Source: Candidatus Aerophobota bacterium (lineage in GTDB: Bacteria > Aerophobota > Aerophobia > Aerophobales > AE-B3A). From it: 8,291 nt of DNA. A model generated the notes under the pieces. The model was not told where the DNA came from and ran no database searches. It saw only the letters and a list, made by a program, of their open reading frames with translations. Below, one piece after another: positions 1-6,910 of this stretch. The stretch spans positions 1 to 8,291 of the forward strand of contig JAUWAK010000047.1 in NCBI GenBank assembly GCA_030602105.1, in the 5' to 3' direction. Both the position numbers and the translations under genes were made by a program. The stretch's first letter is position 1. The number at the start of each line of letters is the position of its first letter.

Positions 1-1244
1 CTACTCTTTATCTTAAGGGAAGGCTCCCCCACACCCTTACCCAGAAGATCCTCTTTTCTCACCGCAGCTACCTGAATATGCATATCAATCCGATCCAGAA
101 GTGGACCGGAGATTTTGTTAAGATGCTTCTGAATCTCTAAAGGACTGCAGCTGCATTCCCTGCGCGGATCACCAAAGTAGCCACAAGGACAAGGATTCAT
201 GGCGCCTACCAACATAAAGCGGGCAGGATAAGTCACCGAGGTGATGGTGCGGGAGACAGTCACCATTCCATCCTCCAGGGGCTGGCGCAGAGACTCCAGG
301 ACATGGCGGGGAAACTCCGAAAGCTCATCCAGAAAGAGAATACCGTTATGGGAAAGAGAGATCTCACCGGGTCGAGGAATCCTTCCTCCTCCAACAAGGC
401 CAGGTTCGGAGACGGAATGGTGGGGACTTCGAAAGGGACGAGTACCAATGAGAGCCTGGCTTGTCCCTAGAAGGCCCGCTACGGAATGAAGCTTGGTTGT
501 CTGTATGGCTTCTTCCAGGGTAAGATCAGGAAGGATGGTAGGAAGACGACGGGCCAGCATAGTCTTTCCCGCTCCAGGAGGACCGATCATAAGTACATTG
601 TGAGATCCTGCAGCAGCTATCTCCAGGGCTCTTTTCACATACTCCTGACCTTTTACCTCAGAGAAATCTACCTCATAACTTGAGGCCTCCTTGAGCACCT
701 CCTCTAGGCTGCAGCGGTAAGGAGAAAGAGAGATCTCACCACTTAGAAACTCAACTGTTTGGCGAAGACTTCTAACAGGAAAAACATCTACATCTTTTAC
801 TACCGCTGCTTCCCTGGCGTTGGCTTCCGGGATGATAAGAGCGTCTCTTCCTTCTTTTTTGACCTCAAGGGCAATGGGAAGAGCCCCATTGATACGGCGC
901 ACCTGTCCATCCAGAGCAAGCTCGCCCAGAATGGAGAAGCTCTGAAGCTTATCTTCCTGTAGCTGTCTTGTGGCTTTAAGAATGCCTAAGGCTATGGGTA
1001 GATCAAGGGAGGACCCTTCCTTTTTGATATCAGCAGGGGCAAGGTTTACCGTGATTCTTTTTACAGGAAAATCAAACTGGGAGTTCTTTATGGCAGAAGT
1101 GACTCTTTCTTTTGACTCCTTTACCGCCACATCAGGAAGACCCACTATATTAAACCTGGGAAGACCCCGGGCAAGATCAACTTCAACTTCCACGGTATAG
1201 GCATCTATCCCAAGGAGTGAGCTCGAGTATACCTTGGCCAGCAT
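1..1244 (-). CDS. comM: ComM/YifB-family Mg-chelatase-like AAA+ ATPase, 3' end cut off by window
   Basis: The minus strand reads open from ATG at 1244 to the window edge, 414 codons. The family is usually a little over 500 residues, so about 90-100 C-terminal residues are missing. The N-terminal ChlI-like domain (about 1-180) begins MLAKVYSSSLLGIDA and contains GLPDVAVKESKERV, typical of the family. The AAA+ core has a Walker A GPPGAGKT (221-228), a Walker B GILFLDEL (301-308) and the family's cysteine motif NPCPCG...CSC (Cys352, 354, 364, 366). Characterised ComM proteins are hexameric branch-migration helicases that act in natural transformation; many family members are untested. An AAAGGGGA ribosome-binding site (1249-1256) supports the start. 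It lies 72 nt downstream of the oxidoreductase on the same strand and may share its transcript. The family call is secure. A DNA-uptake role in this organism is inference. Confidence 0.93.
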   Translation of the reverse strand, partial: MLAKVYSSSLLGIDAYTVEVEVDLARGLPRFNIVGLPDVAVKESKERVTSAIKNSQFDFPVKRITVNLAPADIKKEGSSLDLPIALGILKATRQLQEDKLQSFSILGELALDGQVRRINGALPIALEVKKEGRDALIIPEANAREAAVVKDVDVFPVRSLRQTVEFLSGEISLSPYRCSLEEVLKEASSYEVDFSEVKGQEYVKRALEIAAAGSHNVLMIGPPGAGKTMLARRLPTILPDLTLEEAIQTTKLHSVAGLLGTSQALIGTRPFRSPHHSVSEPGLVGGGRIPRPGEISLSHNGILFLDELSEFPRHVLESLRQPLEDGMVTVSRTITSVTYPARFMLVGAMNPCPCGYFGDPRRECSCSPLEIQKHLNKISGPLLDRIDMHIQVAAVRKEDLLGKGVGEPSLKIKS

Positions 1245-1265
1245 CACATCCCCTTTGCCCTGAAT

Positions 1266-1316
1266 CTATAGGAGCTCAGGAGGGATGTCAAGCTGCAACA
1301 TGACACAATCAGCCAT
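1266..1316 (-). other. 16-codon open frame between oxidoreductase and comM (doubtful)
   Basis: Immediately after the TGA of the oxidoreductase (1319-1317) an ATG opens a 16-codon frame, MADCVMLQLDIPPELL, ending in TAG (1268-1266). It is in the same frame as comM, whose ATG lies 8 codons after that TAG. The LDIPPELL string recalls the first strand of small antitoxin-like proteins, but it is too short to call. It could be a translational-coupling leader, a remnant of a lost small gene, or chance. The rest of the 72-nt gap holds only the comM ribosome-binding site and a weak 5-6 bp inverted repeat (TGTCA/TGACA, 1286-1305). Confidence 0.15.
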
Positions 1317-3239
1317 TCATATTTTCATTGCGACTTCTTCTCCTTCATAGACAGCTTCCATAGCTTCCCTTGGCTGGGAGGCATCACCTATCACATAGAG
1401 CTCTCTTACCTTCCCCTGAAGACTTTTAGCAATAGAGTCGTTCGGGATCGAGCCAACAGCCAAAAAGATGGCATCGAATCCACTAATCTTTCTGCGACCG
1501 GAAGCATCCTCCACTACGGCATAGCCCTTCCCCAGTTCTTTCACCGTTGTAGATGTAAGGGTGGTTACCCCTTTTTTTGCGAGCCTCTCTGAGAGATAGT
1601 GCTTCAGGTGGACCACTAGATCCGATGCTATCTCATCCAACATCTCAACTATGGTCACCTCGCATCCCTCTTCTGACAAAAAGTCAGCCGTCTCCGCTCC
1701 AACACCACCCCCACCAACCACGAGCACCCTCCTGCCTACCAGGTCTATCCCCTTGGATAAAGCTTGGTCAACTGAGAGGGCACTGCTCTCTTTTACTCCC
1801 TTCCAATCTGGAAAGCGTGGGAGGGCCCCGGAAGCAACGATCACTACATCAGGTTTGTCACTCTCCAACTCATCAGCGGTGAACTCCTTACCCACCTCAA
1901 GGGTTACCCCCAGCTTCCTGACTTTTTTCTCGAGGTAATCCAGAAAATCATTCAGGATGCCTTTCTTCGGAGGAATAGCGGCGAGTCTCATCCTTCCGCC
2001 TAATCTGTGCTCCTTCTCAAAGACCGTCACCTGATGTCCTCGTAGAGCCGCTATTTCAGCTGCCTTAAGTCCACCCGGCCCCCCACCCACAATCCAAACT
2101 TTCTTGGGCCGAGCGGCTTTTGAGGGCCTAAATCGAGCTTCATTACCAGTCTCTGGGTTGACACAACATTGAAGTGCGCCCTTTCTAAAGCTCTGAATGC
2201 ACCGATTGCAGGAGATGCAGGGAATAATGTCTTCAAGATGCCCCTCTCTCGCTTTTCTTGGCATGTGGGGATCCGCTATCAGAGCTCTACCCATAGAGAC
2301 CAGATCGGCCTTTCCCTCCCGAAGAACCTCCTCAGCCATGACGGGGTCTCTGATTCTTCCCACGGTGATGACGGGGATCTTCACTACCGATTTTATGGCC
2401 TGTGCCAGGTGAACAAAGACACCTTCTTCTATATAATAGGGTGGCTGGTTCAGATAACCTGAGGCTGCGTTACATGCTGAGACATGCAGGGCATCAGCCC
2501 CTTCTTTTTCCAAAATTTTGGCGATCTCTTTTGTCTCTTCTATTCTGAGCCCCCCGTCCACATACTCATCCCCGCTCAACCTGCAAATGATAGGAAAATC
2601 CGGACCCACCCGGCCGCGCACTGACTTCAGGACCTCCAGAGCAAACCTGGACCTTCCCTCAATGTTGCCGCCATAACCATCTTCTCTCCTGTTGGAAAAA
2701 GGAGAAAGAAAAGAGCAAATGAGGTATCCATGGGCCATATGGATTTCAACACCGTCAGCCCCAGCCTTTCTGACTCTTTCGGCTGCCCTTGAGAATGCTT
2801 CTCGGATATCCTCTATTTCATTCAAAGAAAGTTCATGCGGAATTTCGTTTCTGGTCGGACAGGATACGGGGGAGGGCCCAACAATGGGAGACCCTGTAAC
2901 TGCGGATGAAGTTTGCCTTCCTGCGTGATTAAGCTGAACGATGATCTTCCCCCCCACCCTGTGGACGGCTTCGACTAGTTCCGCGATGCTGGAGCTATGT
3001 TTATCGGTGCTGATGAGGAGCATATTCGGGCTTGCCCTGCCTTGCTCCAGAATACCTGTGTGCTCCACGGTGATATACCCCACACCTCCTCTTGCACGTT
3101 CTACGTAGTAGGCAACCTGACGCTCAGTTACAAGACCCTCCCCAGTGGCGTAATTTGTTGCCAAAGGGGGCATTACAATACGACTCTGCATCTTGAGGGT
3201 TCTGATGGAAAACGAACTGAAGAGGTTATCTAAGCTCAT
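1317..3239 (-). CDS. FMN/4Fe-4S/FAD oxidoreductase, 2,4-dienoyl-CoA reductase / enoate reductase (Old Yellow Enzyme) family
   Basis: The 640-residue protein has the full-length architecture of the 2,4-dienoyl-CoA reductase, enoate reductase and BaiCD/BaiH group. An Old Yellow Enzyme TIM barrel binding FMN (about 1-335) carries QLNHAGRQ (102-109), EIHMAHGYL (165-173; Tyr172 matches the catalytic Tyr of FadH) and FLSPFSNRREDGYGG. A 4Fe-4S motif follows: Cys341-x2-Cys344-x2-Cys347, with Cys358 or Cys359 as fourth ligand. Then come an FAD Rossmann motif GGGPGG (385-390, Glu408 at the end of strand 2), an NAD(P)H motif GGGGVG (509-514, Glu532 suggesting NADH) and YVIGDASQPREA near the C-terminus. 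Such cytoplasmic enzymes pass hydride from NAD(P)H through FAD, Fe-S and FMN to an activated C=C bond. The start has an excellent AGGAGG (3252-3247) with 7-nt spacing. It lies 33 nt after the second permease gene, so its substrate is probably linked to the imported compound, which is unknown. C-x2-C-x2-C rather than FadH's C-x2-C-x3-C resembles trimethylamine-dehydrogenase-type relatives. Confidence 0.93.
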   Translation of the reverse strand: MSLDNLFSSFSIRTLKMQSRIVMPPLATNYATGEGLVTERQVAYYVERARGGVGYITVEHTGILEQGRASPNMLLISTDKHSSSIAELVEAVHRVGGKIIVQLNHAGRQTSSAVTGSPIVGPSPVSCPTRNEIPHELSLNEIEDIREAFSRAAERVRKAGADGVEIHMAHGYLICSFLSPFSNRREDGYGGNIEGRSRFALEVLKSVRGRVGPDFPIICRLSGDEYVDGGLRIEETKEIAKILEKEGADALHVSACNAASGYLNQPPYYIEEGVFVHLAQAIKSVVKIPVITVGRIRDPVMAEEVLREGKADLVSMGRALIADPHMPRKAREGHLEDIIPCISCNRCIQSFRKGALQCCVNPETGNEARFRPSKAARPKKVWIVGGGPGGLKAAEIAALRGHQVTVFEKEHRLGGRMRLAAIPPKKGILNDFLDYLEKKVRKLGVTLEVGKEFTADELESDKPDVVIVASGALPRFPDWKGVKESSALSVDQALSKGIDLVGRRVLVVGGGGVGAETADFLSEEGCEVTIVEMLDEIASDLVVHLKHYLSERLAKKGVTTLTSTTVKELGKGYAVVEDASGRRKISGFDAIFLAVGSIPNDSIAKSLQGKVRELYVIGDASQPREAMEAVYEGEEVAMKI

Positions 3240-3272
3240 AGTATCTCCTCCTGATGATTTATTCCTTATCTT

Positions 3273-4112
3273 TCAACCTTTGACTGCACCTGCCCCCCAT
3301 CCTGCAATGAGATTCCTCTGGATGAAGGTGAAGAATACCAGGACGGGTATGGTGATCATCATTCCCCCAGACATAATCATTCCCCAATCGATCACGGTGG
3401 CATTATAAAGATCTGCTATCCCAACAGACAGGGTCTTGAGTTCATCCGAGGTGATAAGAATTCTGACAAAAATATAATCGTTCCATGCCAATATGAAGGT
3501 AAAAATTCCAGTGGCAATAATACCGGGTAATGCTAGCGGAAAAACCACATGAATAATTGCCTGGATTCTTCCGGCCCCATCAGTCAAGGCAGCCTCCTCC
3601 AACACTATAGGTATACTCTGAAAGAATGCTTTAAGCAGCCATATATTAAAGGGTAGACAAAAAGCGGTGTAAGCCATTATCAGGGCAAAATGCGTGTTGG
3701 CAATTCCTATTTTCCTGATAAGTACATAAAAGGGGATAATGATCATAATAGGGGCAAACATGTAGGTGAAAAGAATGAGACTGGCGATTCTTTCACGGCC
3801 GTAATATCTGAATCGGGTCAGGCTATAAGCTCCAGCCGTAGCGATGATCATGGTAACGACGACAGCTGAGGTTGAAACAATCACGCTGTTCTTGAAATAT
3901 GTCAAAAAACGAGTTTGCTCAAACAGTCTTACAAAATTGGCAAGTGTAGAATCTTTGGGGAAAAAATACGGTGGATAGGCAAATATTTCCCTTAATGGCT
4001 TAAAAGCAGTAGAAATCATCCAGAAAAAGGGGAACGCCGCAAAAATGACGAGAACCAGAGCACAACCATAAATTGCCAACTGCCGTGATGAAAGAGACTT
4101 TATTTTTCTCAT
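3273..4112 (-). CDS. CUT1-type ABC sugar transporter permease, MalG/UgpE-like
   Basis: This 279-residue inner-membrane permease has about six predicted membrane segments. It has the MalG-family landmarks: an N-terminal helix ending FFWMISTAFKP (29-39), AYSLTRFRYYGRE (95-107), the cytoplasmic EAA loop EEAALTDGAG (172-181) followed by FPLALPG, AWNDYIF (209-215), and the typical C-terminus LIAGWGAGAVKG. The EAA loop docks the ATPase subunit. The frame stays open upstream to an ATG at 4328, but those 72 codons overlap the previous permease gene and do not look like MalG. The start is set at 4112, where the homology begins, with GAGGGGA (4126-4120) 7 nt upstream. It begins 2 nt after the stop of the first permease, so translational coupling is likely. 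The substrate cannot be read from sequence; the family takes mono- and oligosaccharides and glycerol phosphates. Confidence 0.93.
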   Translation of the reverse strand: MRKIKSLSSRQLAIYGCALVLVIFAAFPFFWMISTAFKPLREIFAYPPYFFPKDSTLANFVRLFEQTRFLTYFKNSVIVSTSAVVVTMIIATAGAYSLTRFRYYGRERIASLILFTYMFAPIMIIIPFYVLIRKIGIANTHFALIMAYTAFCLPFNIWLLKAFFQSIPIVLEEAALTDGAGRIQAIIHVVFPLALPGIIATGIFTFILAWNDYIFVRILITSDELKTLSVGIADLYNATVIDWGMIMSGGMMITIPVLVFFTFIQRNLIAGWGAGAVKG

Positions 4113-4114
4113 GC

Positions 4115-4990
4115 TCAAATCCCCTCTTCTCTTCTGAACATCTTGAAATATATCGCTGCGAAAGCAATTAATATTCCAAACATGATCACTGCAAGGGTTG
4201 ATCCCAACCCCGCCTGATAATACATAAAGGTTCTCATATAGGCATAGACAGGTAAGGTTCTGATGTATTTTTCCGCGCCGCCACCCTGAGTGAGGAGCCA
4301 AACAGTGTCGAACTTTGTAAACATCCATATACTTCTCAGGAGTATCACCACAAAAAGAACATTTCTGAGCTGAGGAAGGGTTATGTGTATGAAGCGACTG
4401 AATGCACCGGCTCCATCCACCTTGGCTGCTTCATACAGATCCGGCGGGATAGTTTGCAGCCGACCGAGAACACTCAAGACAACGAATGGGAAAAATTCCC
4501 AAACACTAATGAGGATTAGAGAGGTCATGATATGATCTTTTCCTATCCAGCTGATAGGCTCTTTAGCGATGCCGATGGTGCGCAAAAAATAGTTAATCAG
4601 ACCAAACTCACTATTAAGGAGCCACTTCCAAAGGAGGATAGCCACCACTGTAGGAATCATATAAGGAAAGAGGACAATTCCGCGGACAAAGTTTCTCCCT
4701 CGAAAAGACTCATGCAGAATCAACGCTGCGATGATGCCAATAATAATCTGCAGGGAAATAGTGCTAAAAGAATAAATGGTGCCATACCTTAGGCTCATCC
4801 AAAAATCTGGGTCTTTCAGCAAATAGACATAATTCGCAAGACCCACGAAGTTCTGCTCCGGGAAAAAGGAGTGTTTCCGAAAGAAACTGAGCCAAATGCC
4901 GTATGAAACTGGATAGACTAATAAAGCACAAATTACGAAAACGGAAGGCATGATCAACATGATTCCCGTTTTTTGGGAGCTTATCTTCAC
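4115..4990 (-). CDS. CUT1-type ABC sugar transporter permease, MalF/UgpA-like
   Basis: The 291-residue inner-membrane protein has about six predicted membrane segments, starting at GIMLIMPSVFVICALLVYPV. The family pattern is clear: NFVGLANYVYLLKDPDFW in the first periplasmic region, FPYMIPTVVAILLWKWLLN (108-126), the EAA loop YEAAKVDGAG (186-195) followed by ITLPQLRN, and the QGGGAEKYIRTLPVYAY block near 235-251. It would pair with the MalG-like protein in the transmembrane channel. The start is GTG at 4990, chosen because AGGA (5001-4998) lies 7 nt upstream; an internal ATG at codon 11 is less well placed and would trim the first helix. It lies 90 nt downstream of the binding-protein gene, across a terminator-like hairpin, and ends 2 nt before the second permease. 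No ATP-binding gene is adjacent. Confidence 0.93.
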   Translation of the reverse strand: MKISSQKTGIMLIMPSVFVICALLVYPVSYGIWLSFFRKHSFFPEQNFVGLANYVYLLKDPDFWMSLRYGTIYSFSTISLQIIIGIIAALILHESFRGRNFVRGIVLFPYMIPTVVAILLWKWLLNSEFGLINYFLRTIGIAKEPISWIGKDHIMTSLILISVWEFFPFVVLSVLGRLQTIPPDLYEAAKVDGAGAFSRFIHITLPQLRNVLFVVILLRSIWMFTKFDTVWLLTQGGGAEKYIRTLPVYAYMRTFMYYQAGLGSTLAVIMFGILIAFAAIYFKMFRREEGI

Positions 4991-5026
4991 CTTTTTATCC
5001 TATTTTGCCGCCTCTTACGAAAACGA

Positions 5027-5066
5027 AAAAGTGCTGGGAGTTTGAGAACATACTCCCAGCACTTTT
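5027..5066 (-). terminator. Intercistronic hairpin with U-tract, after binding-protein gene
   Basis: A perfect 15-bp inverted repeat (arms 5052-5066 and 5027-5041) encloses a 10-nt loop. Read on the minus strand it starts 14 nt after the binding-protein stop codon, and its 3' arm runs into a U-rich stretch (TTTTTCGTTTTCG, about 5030-5018). This is the layout of a Rho-independent terminator. Since the two permease genes follow at once, it probably acts as a partial terminator or a 3'-end stabiliser that raises binding-protein mRNA over permease mRNA, a known arrangement in maltose-type operons. Its strength is inference. Confidence 0.8.
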
Positions 5067-5080
5067 CCCGAATCATCATA

Positions 5081-6418
5081 TTACCACTTGGCATAGCCTC
5101 CCCGCTCTAGGAGCTCTTCCGCCCTCTTCTGAGCCCTTGCGGTGGCCTTTTCTAGAGCTACGTCCTCCTTGGTTACCTCCATTACCATATCCTTGAGTAT
5201 TCCCGATCCCAGAATCTCCATAAGATAAGGCTTCTCTGCCAGGTCCTTCCAGTCAATAATCAGAGTCGGCTTAACTAAGTCATTTTCCAAATAGTACTGC
5301 TGGACATCAAGCCAACCCTTCCATTTCTTGATCATGGGGGTCTCTAGATAGTCCTTGTTTCTCCGCAGGGACTTGGTTATAGGGAAGAAGTGGATTGGAA
5401 CTGTCTGGATGTACTCGAGGTAGTTATCATCCTCATAGAAAAACTTCAGGAACTCAATGGCTTCTTGCGGGTTTCTGGAACCCTTGAAGAGCATCCATGG
5501 TTCTTCATCCACTTGAGCGGCAGGTTTGGTACCACCAGGTCCGTGCGGCTTTATCCAGACGTCGAAATAATCTGTATTAGCCATGTGCTCGGGCGCATAC
5601 TGTTCTATTAGTGAAGCGCCTCTTCCATATCCCTGATACATCATGGCTGCTTTTTGCCCATACATGTTGGCGAAGGTCTCCAGGTATCCATGCGCTTCCC
5701 AACCGGGAGGCATATACTTGGTCAGTTCCTTCCAGAAATCAAGCATCTCCATCATCGACTTGCCTGTGAATTGAGGTCGATTCTGATCATCGAAGAGAAT
5801 ACCACCGTTGGCCTTGGTAAGCTCCCCTGTAAGTATATTGATGAAGAGATTGTCGCCAGGTATAGTCACTCCGTACATATCATCCGTAGTGAGAGCTTCG
5901 GCAATGTCTAGAAAATCCTCCCATGTCTTAGGACCCTCCACTATACCTTTCTCCTTGGCCAAATCCTTCCGATAAACCAAAAGGGAAGTGCCAGCGGCGT
6001 GAACCAAGCCGTAGTAATGATCCCCAAACTTACCAACCTTCTTTATCTGATCCCAGATATTCTCCTCTCCGATGTGGTTGACCAGCTCGTCCAGTGGCAA
6101 AAGCAACCCCTTATTCTGGAGTGCAGCACAGGTGACGGGCTGGCCGTGGGAAACCTCGGGGGGTGAGCCCGCTGCCAGGCCAGCCATGATTTTCCCTTCC
6201 AGGTCTCCCCATGCGAGAGCCTCTGCTTCCACCTTAATATCCGGATGCAGGGCTTCAAACCTTGCCACGATGTTGGCAATGGCCGTCCTCGATAGGGGAT
6301 TGGTCTCGGTATGCCATACGTGGACAACTTTTTGTGCCGCGAAAGCCGTGCCACATAAGACAATTACAAAGGATAAGACCATCCCGAGAACTACGCGATA
6401 CTTCTTTTCAAACTGCAT
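5081..6418 (-). CDS. ABC sugar transporter extracellular solute-binding protein (family 1)
   Basis: The 445-residue protein begins with a Sec signal peptide: basic MQFEKKYR, a hydrophobic core VVLGMVLSFVIVLCG, and a likely signal peptidase I site at AFA/A (27/28). The cysteine is preceded by Leu, so there is no lipobox; a soluble periplasmic protein is likely. The mature part has family 1 hallmarks: VVHVWHTETNPL, a helix ending VARFEALHPDIKVEAE (51-66), the GKIMAGLAAGSPPEVSHGQ region, LLPLDELV (106-113), LLVYRKDL, GPKTWEDFLDIAEAL (162-176) and EPWMLFKGSRNPQEAIEFLKFF near 306-327. It ends with the usual charged helix (about 417-440). Several Trp and Tyr residues (W240, Y263, W389) could stack on a sugar. 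It is the first transporter gene of the operon, with a strong ribosome-binding site. The ligand is unknown. Confidence 0.93.
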   Translation of the reverse strand: MQFEKKYRVVLGMVLSFVIVLCGTAFAAQKVVHVWHTETNPLSRTAIANIVARFEALHPDIKVEAEALAWGDLEGKIMAGLAAGSPPEVSHGQPVTCAALQNKGLLLPLDELVNHIGEENIWDQIKKVGKFGDHYYGLVHAAGTSLLVYRKDLAKEKGIVEGPKTWEDFLDIAEALTTDDMYGVTIPGDNLFINILTGELTKANGGILFDDQNRPQFTGKSMMEMLDFWKELTKYMPPGWEAHGYLETFANMYGQKAAMMYQGYGRGASLIEQYAPEHMANTDYFDVWIKPHGPGGTKPAAQVDEEPWMLFKGSRNPQEAIEFLKFFYEDDNYLEYIQTVPIHFFPITKSLRRNKDYLETPMIKKWKGWLDVQQYYLENDLVKPTLIIDWKDLAEKPYLMEILGSGILKDMVMEVTKEDVALEKATARAQKRAEELLERGGYAKW

Positions 6419-6426
6419 CTTCCCCT

Positions 6427-6432
6427 CCTCCT
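6427..6432 (-). promoter_or_regulatory. Strong ribosome-binding site of the binding-protein gene
   Basis: AGGAGG on the minus strand, inside a longer purine run AAGGAGGAGGGGAAG, lies 8 nt before the ATG at 6418. It fixes the start of the binding protein and fits a highly translated first cistron. I found no convincing -35/-10 pair between here and about 6900, so transcription probably comes from the promoter upstream of the regulator remnant. Confidence 0.8.
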
Positions 6433-6461
6433 TTTCCGTTTTTAAGGGTAATGCCTAACAA

Positions 6462-6881
6462 CTATTGTTTCCTCACCTCCTCATGTGTTGTTTTTCGCTG
6501 ATCTTCTGACTTAAGGCTCCTCAAAATAGCTTCCTTAGTTTGCCTGAGGTTGGAAGGATAAATGTAGTGAGATGCGGGCAAACTTTTTCTCCAGCTCAAG
6601 ATTATGCAAGAATGCACTCCCCAGATTAAGGACCCTCACCCCAATAATGGCGTACTTACCATCGCCGGATGCACATTGTACAAAGTGGTGCTTCTCTGGC
6701 GTGCAAAGTAAGTGGAGAAGGATAGTCCTGTTTCACCCGGTGGATGTGGAAAGCTGGGTTGAGGAAAGAGTGGAAGAACTGAACCTCAAGGACTTCGGAA
6801 TCTGAAGAGCTCTCTCGACGGAACCTAGGATGGAGCTCTTCTTCTTTTGTCGGCGGAATTCCCCCTCGTGTCCGGTGCATT
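6462..6881 (-). pseudogene. Decayed IclR-family transcriptional regulator (internal stop, effector domain lost)
   Basis: No intact gene lies here, but one minus-strand frame holds a recognisable IclR winged-helix domain. SSILGSVERALQI (6837-6799) matches the family's first helix. The next 41 codons align without a gap, from memory, to E. coli IclR: TQLSTSTG-stop-NRT against TELAQQAGLPNS, then LHLLCTPEKHHFVQ against HRLLTTMQQQGFVR. GDGKYAIIGVRVLNLGSAFL then matches the wing and linker helix. Damage: a TGA (6735-6733) replaces a conserved Leu, conserved hydrophobic positions are changed (RALQIP), the frame has no ATG, GTG or TTG between the predicted promoter and the domain, and it stops at TAA 6537. 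The effector-binding domain of about 170 residues is absent. In another frame LRQTKEAILRSLK (6548 to about 6510, stop 6464-6462) resembles the C-terminal IclR helix, suggesting an internal deletion (weak). The 5' boundary is approximate. An intact relative would have controlled the downstream transporter operon. Confidence 0.72.
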
Positions 6882-6910
6882 TGGTAAAGGGAAAGTGAGT
6901 CTCATCGGCT

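Noticed and set aside
18..22. Zinc-binding protein suggested by the cysteine-rich motif near the left edge
   Set aside because: The four-cysteine motif (NPCPCG...CSC) is a normal part of the ComM/YifB family, not a separate gene.
1577..1938. Two overlapping plus-strand open frames of about 100 codons
   Set aside because: Both are antisense to the well-supported oxidoreductase and show Pro/Ser/Leu-rich composition typical of shadow frames.
4113..4328. 72-codon upstream extension of the MalG-like permease frame
   Set aside because: It lies inside the coding end of the MalF-like gene in another frame, has no MalG-like sequence, and a good ribosome-binding site sits before the ATG at 4112.
6733..6735. 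In-frame TGA in the IclR-like remnant as recoding (selenocysteine, Trp or Gly)
   Set aside because: TGA is a normal stop in three genes here, the replaced position is a conserved Leu, no selenocysteine-type hairpin is evident, and the start and effector domain are also lost.
6572..6805. 77-codon plus-strand frame within the regulator remnant
   Set aside because: It is antisense to the recognisable IclR remnant, with no ribosome-binding site or familiar motif.
6656..6880. 74-codon minus-strand frame beginning MHRTRGGIPPTKEEE
   Set aside because: It is in a different frame from the IclR-like remnant, shows no family resemblance, and is low in plausible structure. Its ATG at 6880 lacks a ribosome-binding site.
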